In this document: positions 16,649-25,977 of the stretch, in pieces
Layout of the letters: the number at the start of each line of letters is the position of its first letter
How positions within the stretch are numbered: position 1 is the first letter of the stretch
DNA from: Pirellulales bacterium
GTDB taxonomy: Bacteria; Planctomycetota; Planctomycetia; Pirellulales; Lacipirellulaceae
DNA: 64,000 nt
NCBI GenBank assembly: GCA_022448265.1
Contig: JAKVCC010000009.1
Coordinates: 21,137 to 85,136 of the forward strand
Direction of reading: 5' to 3'
Made by a program: the position numbers and the translations under genes
The notes under the pieces: model-generated
What the model saw: the letters and a program-made list of their open reading frames with translations, nothing else
Told to the model about the DNA's origin: nothing
Databases searched by the model: none

Positions 16649-17835
16649 TCTTGCTCATCCTCCAGCGCGCCCGTGACAAAGCTTGCCAGCGTGTCGGCGG
16701 TATCACCGATGAAAGGGCCTTCTGGGTAAAGCAGTTGTGGGATAAAGTTCCTGTTGGTGACGTCCAGTTCGCCTCCCGCACCTGTGCTATTTGAAAAGTC
16801 GCCCCAAGCATCATCCAGGCCACAGTGCAAAACCTGGCATTTTTTTGCGTTGACGTATTCCACATACTGGAGTGTCGGGCTGTCCATGTTCGTCAATTCC
16901 GGCGCGGCGGCCCGCAGTTGTTTGAGCGGGAAGACCTTACCTCCGGAATGGGGACTGGAGTAAAAGAACTCCGTCGTATCCCACTTGTCGACGATTTGCA
17001 GCGGACTATGGCGGGAGGTATCAAAATACACAAACGGTTCCTGGCTTCCGGACGGAAAATACTCGTAGAGTTGCCACTGGAACGGCACCGTGACGTTCGG
17101 CTTGCGGATAGAAATGAATCGCCGCGATCCGTCGGGATTTCGCGAAAAACGCAGCCGTCCCCGGTCGAAGTCGTAACGGGAATCGAAGGAGTCGATCGTG
17201 ATGACATTTCGGGGGGACGTGCCATTATCATCGATCTGTGTTGGAGATAGATCAGGCCCGCTCAGCGGGCGGGTTGGGTCGTTGCTAAAGCCTTGCAGCC
17301 AGAACACGAGGGCCTCTGCCGGGGAAAGCCCTACATTAGCAAACGTATTATTAGAGCCCGAGGTGTGAGGCTTGTTTTGAAATTCGACCGCGCGGGGAAA
17401 AGCCTTCTTCAGCATCCGAGTCAGTTCCTGCGTGTTCGCCTCTTGGTCATTGGAGGTCAAACTAAGTTCCGCACTACCATTGGCAAACACGTTAGGCGGA
17501 TAAGCGCCCATTTCTTGTTTGAATTGGTCCATGGCGCTGGCGAGCTGTTGCAGCTCCAGCGTAATCGCAGCCTGTTTGGCTTTGTTGAGCGCGCCCAACG
17601 CCGCGCCGGTAATCAGCCCAGCGAGGATGGCAATAATCGTGATCACGACCAGCAGTTCGGTGAGCGTGAAAGCAGTAAGAGCTGCCTGTCGTGAGGGACG
17701 GTTTGCGAGTGTAGGGTCCACAAATAACGGGTGTCGACTCGGCACCGGCGGCCGACGGCTCACCTGCTTGAAATCGTCCCGCAAAACTGAACATGGGCGG
17801 CCCATCTCAGGTGTCTCATTTTGATTCGGAAGCAT
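16645..17835 (-). CDS. Prepilin-type protein (GspG-like)
   Basis: ATG at 17833-17835 is chosen because AGGAGAGAAGG precedes it closely; an in-frame ATG exists 42 bp upstream. It gives 396 residues. The prepilin motif LTAFTLTELLVVITIIAILA follows a leader of about 55 residues, much longer than the usual 5-25, and the residue before Phe is Ala. After the helix, LNKAKQAAITLELQQLASAM and DQFKQEMGAYPPN resemble major pseudopilin GspG. It is the first prepilin gene of the series and is separated from the upstream PilC/GspF gene by 280 bp that contain a strong hairpin, so its expression may be set separately. Confidence 0.75.
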   Translation of the reverse strand: MLPNQNETPEMGRPCSVLRDDFKQVSRRPPVPSRHPLFVDPTLANRPSRQAALTAFTLTELLVVITIIAILAGLITGAALGALNKAKQAAITLELQQLASAMDQFKQEMGAYPPNVFANGSAELSLTSNDQEANTQELTRMLKKAFPRAVEFQNKPHTSGSNNTFANVGLSPAEALVFWLQGFSNDPTRPLSGPDLSPTQIDDNGTSPRNVITIDSFDSRYDFDRGRLRFSRNPDGSRRFISIRKPNVTVPFQWQLYEYFPSGSQEPFVYFDTSRHSPLQIVDKWDTTEFFYSSPHSGGKVFPLKQLRAAAPELTNMDSPTLQYVEYVNAKKCQVLHCGLDDAWGDFSNSTGAGGELDVTNRNFIPQLLYPEGPFIGDTADTLASFVTGALEDEQE

Positions 17836-17979
17836 AACCTTCTCTCCTAACGGTATTCTGGCATCTACATACTGCAAATTGCGTGCGCAAAATGGTTGGC
17901 AACGCTGGTCGTGGCGACAGCCGAGGCTCAGCGGGCCAAGAAGACTGCAAAAGCGTGCAGTAAATAAGGCTCAACTCAC

Positions 17980-18001
17980 ACCCCCTTCTGTGGAAGGGGG
18001 T
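17980..18001 (-). other. Perfect 9-bp hairpin between pilC/gspF and the prepilin genes
   Basis: ACCCCCTTC-TGTG-GAAGGGGGT is a perfect inverted repeat with a 4-nt loop. It lies in the 280-bp spacer between the PilC/GspF gene and the first prepilin gene. No T-tract follows on the minus strand, so it is more likely an mRNA processing or stabilising hairpin than a classic terminator. Confidence 0.4.
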
Positions 18002-18114
18002 CTCCAAGAAGCGGTTTTCCTCAGTCTAGTGGCCTTGCCGCCAGCTCGGCGAAGTGTATCGGTATTGAACAGTTGGGTGGCGAAAAAAGGGGATCGTAAG
18101 TGTTTTTTCTGCCC

Positions 18115-19443
18115 CTATCCCGACAGATTATTTATCAAGTCCACCAGCGGTACAAACAGGGCGATCACAATAAAGCCCACGGCACCGCCCAGGAAGATAA
18201 TCAGCAGTGGTTCCATAAGCTTGGTAAGTCCGTCGGTGAGTACGGCAACTTCTTCGTCGTAGGTGTCGGCGACTTTGTAGAGCATCGTGTCGAGCTCGCC
18301 TGTTTCTTCGCCCACGTCGACCATGTTGACCACAATGTCGTCGACCACGCGCTGACGGTATTTCATTATGTAAATCAGGATGCCAATCGGGCCGCCGATA
18401 AAACAGAACCAGAAGAATAGGGCAACCGGGTGAAAACTTAGTTTGGAGTATTCCTTGAGCGGAAGAGCGATAGCATCGCCTTCCTTGATGCGGTCGGTGA
18501 CCCGCGCATAGAGCTTTTCAAAAACGGCGTTGCCGCACGTTTCGCGGGTGATGTTGAGCGCTTCAAGAATTGGCACGCCGCTGGAAATCAGCGTGCCGAG
18601 TGTCCGCGATGTGCGGGCCATAATGTTTTTTTCAACGAGCTGGCCGAAGATGGGCACCTTGATGGTGAACTGATCCCAACCCATGCGGCCCGCCTTGAAC
18701 TTGCGGATGAGCTTAACCGTCAGCCAGATGGTCAGTGGAATTCCTGGTATCAGGTACCAGTAGTCGACGCACCACTGCGATACGGCGACCAGCGCTAGCG
18801 TCATGTCCGGAAGCTCGAGGCCGAAATCGTCAAATATCTTTTGAAAGGATGGCACAATCTTGATCATGATAAACGTCAAGATGCCGACGGCCACGGTGAC
18901 AACGACAATCGGGTAGATCATCGCCCCCTTCACTTTACGTTTGAGCGATTCGGCCCTTTCCTTGAAGTCGGCCAGACGTTGCAGGATGACTTCCAAAGCA
19001 CCGCCCGCTTCGCCGGCCTTGATCATGTTGATATAGAGACGGTCAAAACACTTGGGCGCTCTGGCCATCCCTTCGGAAAGCGTGTCACCCCCTTCGATGG
19101 CATCGCACGTGTCTTCCAGCGAGTATTTCAGGCGTCCCGGCTTGGCCTGCTCGCCAAGGATCCGCAAGCTCCGCAAAATAGGCAGGCCGGCGTCTTGCAG
19201 GATCGAGAGCTGCCGCGTAAACGCGGTGAGATCCTTGGAACGCACGCCCCCAAATACTAGGCCGCGTTTCTTACCAGTGCTACTCGCCTCGGCCTTCTTC
19301 CGCGCTTTTTTGACGGAGATCTTTGTGACGAAGTAGCCCATCTGGCGGATGGTCGCCTGCGCATCTTCTTCGGTGGCAGCATCGATCACATCTTTGATCT
19401 CTGCGCCGGTTGAATCCATCGCTTCAAATTGGAAGGTAGGCAT
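18115..19443 (-). CDS. Type II secretion / type IV pilus inner-membrane platform protein (PilC/GspF)
   Basis: This is a 442-residue protein. It starts MPTFQFEAMDSTGAEIKDVI, the usual PilC/GspF N-terminus, and has two GspF domains, each followed by hydrophobic helices (YPIVVVTVAVGILTFIMIKI; the end LIIFLGGAVGFIVIALFVPL). Motifs such as FTRQLSILQDAGLPILRSLR and the second repeat SRTLGTLISSGVPILEALNI are diagnostic. It is the membrane platform that couples the cytoplasmic ATPases to pilin assembly. It lies downstream of the three ATPase genes and upstream of the prepilins on the same strand. Length is normal. Confidence 0.92.
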   Translation of the reverse strand: MPTFQFEAMDSTGAEIKDVIDAATEEDAQATIRQMGYFVTKISVKKARKKAEASSTGKKRGLVFGGVRSKDLTAFTRQLSILQDAGLPILRSLRILGEQAKPGRLKYSLEDTCDAIEGGDTLSEGMARAPKCFDRLYINMIKAGEAGGALEVILQRLADFKERAESLKRKVKGAMIYPIVVVTVAVGILTFIMIKIVPSFQKIFDDFGLELPDMTLALVAVSQWCVDYWYLIPGIPLTIWLTVKLIRKFKAGRMGWDQFTIKVPIFGQLVEKNIMARTSRTLGTLISSGVPILEALNITRETCGNAVFEKLYARVTDRIKEGDAIALPLKEYSKLSFHPVALFFWFCFIGGPIGILIYIMKYRQRVVDDIVVNMVDVGEETGELDTMLYKVADTYDEEVAVLTDGLTKLMEPLLIIFLGGAVGFIVIALFVPLVDLINNLSG

Positions 19444-19449
19444 GACACA

Positions 19450-19560
19450 TCGGGAGTTGCGAGTTGCAAAGCGCGGGTTGCCAACCCGAGTTAATAGTTT
19501 GGGAGTTAAGAATTGCGACTTATAACGAGCACGACCAACTCGCGTCTCGAAACTGGCCCA
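19450..19560 (-). repeat. Degenerate GAGTTGC-type short repeat in spacer
   Basis: The spacer between two pilus genes holds repeated variants of a 7-8 nt word: GGAGTTGC, GAGTTGC, GGGTTGCC, GGGAGTT, GAATTGC. Similar words recur in other spacers of this window near 14140-14175, 50262-50280 and 51745. It may be a low-complexity element; no function is evident. Confidence 0.25.
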
Positions 19561-19562
19561 TC

Positions 19563-21278
19563 CTAGGACTCAATGATAGTTTCTCGTATCACTTCCTCTG
19601 GGGTGGTTGTTCCGTCGTAGGCGGCGGCCATGCCGGCATCTCGGAGGGTGACCATTCCGTGTTTTTGGGCGGAGACCCTCAGTTCGTCGGCCGAGGCGTT
19701 TTGCATGATTAGTTCCCTCAGCTCGTCGTTCATGATCATCAACTCAAAAAGACCTACCCGCCCTTTGTACCCAGTATTGTTGCATGTTTCGCAACCGGCG
19801 CCGCGGGAAAACTCCCTGCCCTTCAAATCCTTGGCACTAAGCTCCAAATCGTCAAGCACTTCGGGTGCCGGCGCGTACTGCTCGCTGCACTGTTCGCAGA
19901 CACGCCGTACTAGGCGTTGAGCCAGTATGGCCTCGACCGTAGCGGTAATCAAAAAAGTAGGGACGCCCATGTCTTTCATGCGGGTGATCGTGCTGGGAGC
20001 ATCGTTAGTATGCAGCGTGCTGAATACCATGTGGCCGGTGAGCGACGCCTGCACTGCGATCTCGGCGGTCTCTAGATCGCGGATTTCGCCAACTAGGATC
20101 TTATCGGGATCTTGTCGTAAGATGGCGCGCAGACACTGCGCAAAGGTGTTGCCGATGGAGGAGTCGATCGGCACCTGCACGATACCTTCCATGTCGTATT
20201 CGACGGGATCTTCGGTGGTGATGAGCTTGTCTTCAATTTTGTTAAGCTCGTTCAAGGCCGAGTAAAGCGTGGTAGTTTTTCCTGAACCGGTGGGTCCGGT
20301 GACCAGCACGATCCCATTGGGCTTGGAGATGATCTCGCGGAAGCTCGCCATGATCTTATCGTCCATGCCGACTTTGGCCAGGTCGAGCGAAACGACTGAG
20401 CGATCGAGAACCCGCATTACGACACTTTCGCCAAACATTGTTGGCAATACACTTACGCGCAGATCGACCGGATGGCCGCCGACATTCAGTTCGATGCGGC
20501 CGTCCTGTGGAAGACGGCGTTCGGCGATGTCCAGATCGGCCATGACCTTGATGCGGGTGGTGATCGCAAAGGCCAGATGGCGCGGAGGCGGCACCATCTC
20601 GTAGAGCACACCGTCGGCCTTGATGCGGATGCGAAACTCGTCCTCAAAGGGTTCGAAGTGCAAGTCACTGGCATGGTCCTTGATGGCTAGCAGCAGCACC
20701 ATGTTCAGCAGTTTGCGGACAGGCGCGCTGTCGGCCAGAGCCTCGACACTCGTGAGATCGACCGCTCCCCCCTCCGCGGCCGCGACGGCTGCGGCCAGCT
20801 CGGCGTCAGATTCCAGGTCGGAAACAATGCTTTCCACGCTTTCGGTGCTCTCGCCGTAATAGCGCTCCAACGCCGCAAGCACGGCCGGTTCGGTGGCCAC
20901 TACGACACTGATGGTGTATCCCAGAAACGTGCGCAATTCGTCCTGCACCGCTAGATTTTGCGGATCGCACATGGCGACGGTGAGCGTATCGCCATCGAAC
21001 TCGGTCGGCACGATACGATACATTTGTGCCATTGGTTCGGTGACCATCGCAAGGACTTCCGGCTCGATCGTAAGATCGCCCAGCGCCACCGTGCGGAGCG
21101 ACATCTGCTCGCCGAGAGCCTGCACCAGTTGTTCGTCGTTGATGAGGCCCATGTCCATGGCCACCTGGCCAAGCAATTGGCCCGGGCGCTGCCCCTGCTC
21201 ATCTAAGAGCAATTCAAGCTGCTCGTCGGAGACGTATCCGAGGTCGACGAGAATCTGACCAATGCGACGAAGAGCCAT
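19563..21278 (-). CDS. Type IV pilus assembly / type II secretion ATPase (PilB/GspE), copy 2
   Basis: This is a 571-residue protein. An N-terminal MshEN/GspE-N domain occupies about residues 1-150. The ATPase domain carries Walker A GPTGSGKTTTLYSALNEL, the Asp box ITTEDPVEY, Walker B ILVGEIRDLETAEIA and the His box TGHMVFSTLHTNDA. A zinc-binding tetracysteine follows (CEQC ... GCETC). This is the PilB/GspE layout for an extension-type secretion ATPase. It is the third ATPase gene in the series 24370-19563. It shares overall architecture with the protein at 22667-24370 but is clearly diverged from it, so the two probably differ in role or timing. Confidence 0.93.
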   Translation of the reverse strand: MALRRIGQILVDLGYVSDEQLELLLDEQGQRPGQLLGQVAMDMGLINDEQLVQALGEQMSLRTVALGDLTIEPEVLAMVTEPMAQMYRIVPTEFDGDTLTVAMCDPQNLAVQDELRTFLGYTISVVVATEPAVLAALERYYGESTESVESIVSDLESDAELAAAVAAAEGGAVDLTSVEALADSAPVRKLLNMVLLLAIKDHASDLHFEPFEDEFRIRIKADGVLYEMVPPPRHLAFAITTRIKVMADLDIAERRLPQDGRIELNVGGHPVDLRVSVLPTMFGESVVMRVLDRSVVSLDLAKVGMDDKIMASFREIISKPNGIVLVTGPTGSGKTTTLYSALNELNKIEDKLITTEDPVEYDMEGIVQVPIDSSIGNTFAQCLRAILRQDPDKILVGEIRDLETAEIAVQASLTGHMVFSTLHTNDAPSTITRMKDMGVPTFLITATVEAILAQRLVRRVCEQCSEQYAPAPEVLDDLELSAKDLKGREFSRGAGCETCNNTGYKGRVGLFELMIMNDELRELIMQNASADELRVSAQKHGMVTLRDAGMAAAYDGTTTPEEVIRETIIES

Positions 21279-21382
21279 ATGGAAGATAGGGGCTTGGGAC
21301 TAGGGGTTGGATTCAGCGGCCGAGGATCATGACGAGTCTACATTTTTAGATGGCAGCGAAAAACTCACAATTGGCCATTCTT

Positions 21383-22486
21383 TTACTCTTCGGTTTCCAA
21401 CTCCTCATCGAAGACTCCCCGTTCTGCCGCTGCGATTCGTTTGGCGAGGTCGTCCGGAGAGTTGGCCTTAGAGAGGACATCTTCTTTGGTTGCCAGCTCG
21501 TTTTTCCAGTGTTCGTAAAGGTGGTCGTCCAACAGTTTCATGCCATACTTCGAGCCAGTTTGGATAGATGAAGTAATACGGAAAATCTTGTTCTCGCGAA
21601 TCAGGTTTGCAATACCCGGAGTGACGATAAGTGTTTCAAACGCCGCTACACGGCCACCGCCAATACGGGGCAGCAACTGCTGGGCGAGGATGCCGATAAT
21701 GGATGCTGCAAGCTGCGTGCGAATCTGATCTTGTTGATTGGTGGGAAACACGTCGATGATGCGATTGATGGTGCCCGCGGCACTGGATGTGTGCAAAGTG
21801 CCAAACACAACGTGGCCGGTCTCGGCGGCCGTGATTGCCGCTTCGATGGTTTCCAGATCACGGAGCTCACCTACCAGGATCACGTCGGGATCTTGACGGA
21901 GAGCGCGACGAATCGCTTCGGCAAACGAGGTTACGTCCGTGCCGACTTCACGCTGATTGACCGTAGACTTTTTGTGGTTGTGGAAAAATTCGATTGGGTC
22001 TTCAATCGTAATAATGTGGTGATCAACCGTGTCGTTGAGATGGTCGACCATAGCCGCGAGCGACGTCGTTTTACCGGAACCCGTGGGGCCGGTCACTAAG
22101 ATGAGCCCCCGGGGGCGCAAGATGAGGTCTTTGAAAATTGGAGGAACAGACAAGTCGTCCATGGACATCATCTTGATCGGAATCTGCCGCAGGACGATTG
22201 CCACATTGCCGCGCTGGCGGAATACGGAAACGCGAAATCGGGCTTCCGTGCCAAAGGCGAAACCAAAGTCGGTGCTGCCGGTCTCCTGGAATTCTTGCTG
22301 GCAACGGTCGGGGGTGATGCTTTTCATCAGACCCATCGTGTCGGATGCGTCCATCACCTTGGTCTTGAGCTTCTGCATCCGTCCGTTCAGGCGCAGCACC
22401 GGTGGCTGCCCCACGGTGAGGTGCAAATCGCTGGCCCCCTGCTTGACCTGGGCAGAGAGCAACTTGTCGATGAGAATGGTTCCCAT
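21383..22486 (-). CDS. pilT: Twitching motility / pilus retraction ATPase PilT
   Basis: ATG at 22484-22486 gives 367 residues, the usual PilT length, with AGAAGGCG upstream; a longer frame to 22549 adds an unlikely Arg-rich stretch. It starts MGTILIDKLLSAQVKQGASD, and continues with DLHLTVGQPPVLRLNG, a typical PilT N-terminus. Walker A is GPTGSGKTTSLAAMVDHL, Walker B is VILVGELRDLETIEAAI, and the His box is TGHVVFGTLHTSSAAGTINR. It lacks the zinc module of PilB. Its presence points to retractable pili or a pilus-like system rather than a pure secretion system. Confidence 0.92.
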   Translation of the reverse strand: MGTILIDKLLSAQVKQGASDLHLTVGQPPVLRLNGRMQKLKTKVMDASDTMGLMKSITPDRCQQEFQETGSTDFGFAFGTEARFRVSVFRQRGNVAIVLRQIPIKMMSMDDLSVPPIFKDLILRPRGLILVTGPTGSGKTTSLAAMVDHLNDTVDHHIITIEDPIEFFHNHKKSTVNQREVGTDVTSFAEAIRRALRQDPDVILVGELRDLETIEAAITAAETGHVVFGTLHTSSAAGTINRIIDVFPTNQQDQIRTQLAASIIGILAQQLLPRIGGGRVAAFETLIVTPGIANLIRENKIFRITSSIQTGSKYGMKLLDDHLYEHWKNELATKEDVLSKANSPDDLAKRIAAAERGVFDEELETEE

Positions 22487-22666
22487 GAAGATATCGCCTT
22501 CTCTATTCCTACCTCTAATTCTAACCTCTCGGGCCGCCGGTGTCCCCATTTCGAGGCTGCTCAGCCGACGTTCCGGGAAAAAAAACCATTCCAGCGTCAG
22601 GATGGTCCGGCTGGGTGGATGTTTGACCGGAAGGAGCCCGCTGCCCGGCCGCTGGCCGGCAGCCCC

Positions 22667-24370
22667 CTAGACATCCCTTTTCGCTACCCGAAACACTTCT
22701 TCCAGCGTGGTGATTCCTTGCGTTGCTTTGAGAATACCGTCCTCGTATAGCGTAGTCATGCCATTTTTTATGGCTGCCTTCCTGATCTCCACGGTCGAGG
22801 CCCCCGCAAACGAAAGCTCACGGACCTTGGAGTTCATCGTCATCAATTCAAAGATGCCGAGTCGGCCCCGATAGCCGGACTTGCCGCAATGGGAGCACCC
22901 CGCGCCTGTCATGAAGGTTGCCGAGGCCGCTTGTTCGGGTGTAATGCCGGCTGCTTCCAGTTGGCCCTGGCTGGGGGAGTGGGGCTGTTTGCATTTACTG
23001 CAAATGACGCGTACCAAGCGCTGCGCCAAAATACCAATCACGCTACCACCCACCAGGTAAGAGGGCACGCCCATGTCGACCATTCGAGTGACTGCTCCAG
23101 GAGCGTCGTTGGTGTGCAACGTGCTGAAGACCAGGTGACCGGTCAGCGAAGCTTGGATACCCATCGAGGCTGTTTCGTGGTCGCGCATTTCGCCCACGAG
23201 GATCACGTTTGGCGCTTGCCGCAGCATGGCTCGAATGATCAGCGCAAAATCAAGCCCGATCGTGTGGCGTACTTCCACCTGATTAATGCCCGCCAGATAG
23301 TACTCTACCGGGTCTTCGGCGGTGATGATTTTCCGATCTGGTCGATTCAGTTCGTTGAGCGCTGCATAGAGGGTGGTTGTCTTTCCCGAACCCGTGGGGC
23401 CGGTGACCAGTAGAATGCCGTTGGGACGCCGAATCAATCTTCGAAACTTGCGGAAATCGCCATCGGAGAGCCCCAGTTGCCGGACGCCCACTTTAATATT
23501 GTCTTTGTCCAATATCCGCATCACGCAGGATTGGCCATGACTGGTGGGCAGCATACTCACGCGCAGGTCGAGTTCTTTGCCGGCGGCCGTTATTTTGATG
23601 CGACCGTCCTGCGTGCGCCGGCGCTCGGCAATGTCCATACTGGCCAGAATCTTGATGCGTGAAAGTAAGGCCCCGAGCAATCGGCGCGGAGGGCTGTCGC
23701 GCTCCACCAGGACTCCGTCGATACGGTATCGAATGCGCACTCGCGATTCGAAAGGCTCCACATGAATATCAGAAGCGCGCAGTTGGACTGCTTCGGTGAT
23801 CATCAACTGCACAAGCCGCACAATCGGAGCACTTGTTTCGTCGACAACGCCGTCGTCCTGACCGCCACCATCGTCGTCTTCGGTCTCTGTGAAGTCGATG
23901 GCAGTGTCCGTAAACTCTTGCAACATGGAGTCAGCGCTTTCGCCTTCGACCTGACCGTAATTGCGATTGATTGCCTCGAGAATACTTTCTTTCGCGGAGA
24001 GCGCTATGACGATTTCGCGGTTGAGTATGAATTGTAACTTGTCAAACGTTTCGAAGTCGTCCGGGTCGCTGACGATGATTTTGAGCTTGCCATCTTCTTC
24101 CGAAAAAGGAATCACAGCATTTTCACGTGCGACCGACTCCGGCACGAGTTCTACGATGGTGGGCGGAATCGGTACATTGTTCAAATCAACGAACTCGTAG
24201 TCGTGCATTTCGGCCAGCACGCGCATCACCTGTTCTTCGGTGGCGTAGCCGAGTTGGACGATGGCCGCCTGTAATTGGATATTGCGCGAGGAGGAAATAG
24301 TCTCGGCTTCCTGAAGCTGGCCGGGACCTACAGTTCCCTTCTTGATGAGGTAATCACCGAGCTTTGACAT
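22667..24370 (-). CDS. Type IV pilus assembly / type II secretion ATPase (PilB/GspE), copy 1
   Basis: This is a 567-residue protein. It starts MSKLGDYLIKKGTVGPGQLQ, the start of a GspE-N/MshEN domain. An acidic linker (ETEDDDGGGQDDGVVDE) precedes the ATPase core with Walker A GPTGSGKTTTLYAALNEL, Asp box ITAEDPVEYYL, Walker B VILVGEMRDHETASMGI, and His box TGHLVFSTLHTNDA. The zinc cysteines are CSKCKQ and GCSHCGKSGYRG. It is the first gene of the pilus/secretion series on the minus strand, and its promoter should be in 24371-24885. The predicted role is powering assembly of the pseudopilus formed by the downstream prepilins. Confidence 0.93.
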   Translation of the reverse strand: MSKLGDYLIKKGTVGPGQLQEAETISSSRNIQLQAAIVQLGYATEEQVMRVLAEMHDYEFVDLNNVPIPPTIVELVPESVARENAVIPFSEEDGKLKIIVSDPDDFETFDKLQFILNREIVIALSAKESILEAINRNYGQVEGESADSMLQEFTDTAIDFTETEDDDGGGQDDGVVDETSAPIVRLVQLMITEAVQLRASDIHVEPFESRVRIRYRIDGVLVERDSPPRRLLGALLSRIKILASMDIAERRRTQDGRIKITAAGKELDLRVSMLPTSHGQSCVMRILDKDNIKVGVRQLGLSDGDFRKFRRLIRRPNGILLVTGPTGSGKTTTLYAALNELNRPDRKIITAEDPVEYYLAGINQVEVRHTIGLDFALIIRAMLRQAPNVILVGEMRDHETASMGIQASLTGHLVFSTLHTNDAPGAVTRMVDMGVPSYLVGGSVIGILAQRLVRVICSKCKQPHSPSQGQLEAAGITPEQAASATFMTGAGCSHCGKSGYRGRLGIFELMTMNSKVRELSFAGASTVEIRKAAIKNGMTTLYEDGILKATQGITTLEEVFRVAKRDV

Positions 24371-24885
24371 ACTGTCGTTTTCTGCTGCTAAGATTGATTG
24401 ACGCGACGTCGATTTTCACCCCGGGGGCGCTGGATTCAAGCCGACTGGTTCCCAAGGAATTGCATCCAGGAAGGGAAGTCAGGAACTTGGCGGCAGTACA
24501 GAAGTCCTCGTCCCAGAAGAGGTTACGAGGCGATGTTTTCGTCCGGCCGTCCAGTTCTTAGGCTAATGAGCCTGACGGCGAATGTCAAATTGCTAGAGGC
24601 CGGAGGCAGTGGGTCCGCCTGCCATCACCGCAGAAGCCTTGAAGAAAGAAAATGGAACAAGTCACTAGCCTCCCATTTCAACACCAACGGTTGGCGGCAA
24701 CATACCCTAGAATTGTGGCCCCAAAATCAGGTTTTGAAAAATGGTTCTCACGACCAAGGCTCCACACTACCAATGAAACAATAAGATGTCCGGAAAATTA
24801 GCCGTAGTGGTCGTCGGTCATCTGGTCCCCCGTGCTTGAGCATCGCTTCGCTAGCGCTGACTTGGGGTAGTCGAGGTGTAAGTGA
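24371..24885. other. Intergenic region upstream of the pilus/secretion series
   Basis: No gene is seen. It should contain the promoter of the minus-strand pilus series, but I found no clear -35/-10 or -24/-12 pair. Confidence 0.4.
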
Positions 24886-25395
24886 CTAGTTTGCGGTAAT
24901 GGTGACCGCAGCGGCCACGCGATCCCGCGCATCCTGACGCAGCCGTGCTGCGAGTTGGCGCAGCGCGTCGGCCTGGTCGTACAAGTCGAATTGCTCCAGG
25001 CGGTGCGCTGATGTGTCCAGTTGCCAGGACGCTTGGCGGAGGCTATCAACTGCAGTCGTTGCACGGCCGGGAGCAGTCGCAGGAGCGACCGGCGTGGCAG
25101 ACGCCGCTACTTGGTCGGGACGGCGGGCAGGCAACGCGGCCAGTCCCGGTGAATTGCTGACAATCGATCCCCCAAACTGTTGTTGAAGCTGCATAATCTC
25201 GCGGGCCACGTGGTCCGCTGTGGGCGCCAATGGTTTTGGCTCAGCCGGATTGAGTGCGGCGCCGGTGGCGGCACCTTTGTCGGCTGCACGCATAGTCAGT
25301 GTGGATGTGCTCAACGCTGCGATTACAACTCCTACGAGCACCGAGGCACCGCGCGCAGACGGTCGCCCAAATCGTAGTAATTGGCGAGATAGCAT
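24886..25395 (-). CDS. Small exported protein of unknown function
   Basis: ATG at 25393-25395 gives 169 residues; an upstream extension of 50 residues is compositionally poor. The N-terminus MLSRQLLRFGRPSARGASVL, continuing into VGVVIAALSTSTLTMRA, is a long signal peptide or anchor. The mature part is rich in Ala, Pro and Thr. It ends in a helical segment (SLRQASWQLDTSAHRLEQFD, then LYDQADALRQLAARLRQDAR), which looks like a coiled coil. I recognise no family. It is on the same strand as the pilus series but 515 bp ahead of it, so co-transcription is uncertain. Confidence 0.55.
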   Translation of the reverse strand: MLSRQLLRFGRPSARGASVLVGVVIAALSTSTLTMRAADKGAATGAALNPAEPKPLAPTADHVAREIMQLQQQFGGSIVSNSPGLAALPARRPDQVAASATPVAPATAPGRATTAVDSLRQASWQLDTSAHRLEQFDLYDQADALRQLAARLRQDARDRVAAAVTITAN

Positions 25396-25977
25396 GATGG
25401 CCACTTTTGGGTGGTTGCAGATTGGGGTAAAGGAAGCAGTGGTTGCTGGCAGGTGGGCGCTGTTGGTGAAACAGGTTGAGCGCCGAGTTCTAGAACGATT
25501 TTTTCGCCCTGTTCCCTCGCTGGGCGCCTCCTGCAGTCCGCTCAACCTCTCCGTTTTAATCGGCCCTCAGCGATGGAGGCAAGATCATCTGGGCCGTCGG
25601 GCCGCACCGTCGGCTCATTGGGGGCTCGGTCGCCTCTCCATTCGGAGGCTTCCGGTGGATGGCGATCTTAGGGGCGGTGTGCAAGGTGGCAATTGCTGGT
25701 ATTGAGATGTTGTGTTCTGCTAGAATTGCCAGCAGCGCCGGTGCACTGCCTGTTTCGCATTCTAGCCTGTAGGTGGCAAGGAACGGAAAACTATGCACCG
25801 CCCGGTAGTCTCAATATGGGGGCCGTCTTCCTGGGAGCTATCCACCGACTCTGCGGAAAGGGTGCCGGTACCGACTGAGATCCTATCCAAAACTGTCTGC
25901 GGGATGTCCCTGTCACTGTTGCTGTAGTAGCCACGTGGTGTTTGAAGGTAGATTCTAAATGGAGAGGTTACTGTGTC
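25396..25977. other. Intergenic region between divergent genes
   Basis: I see no supported gene in this 580-bp spacer. Short open frames on both strands lack starts and codon bias. It must hold promoters for the divergent small exported protein and PhoX. Confidence 0.4.
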
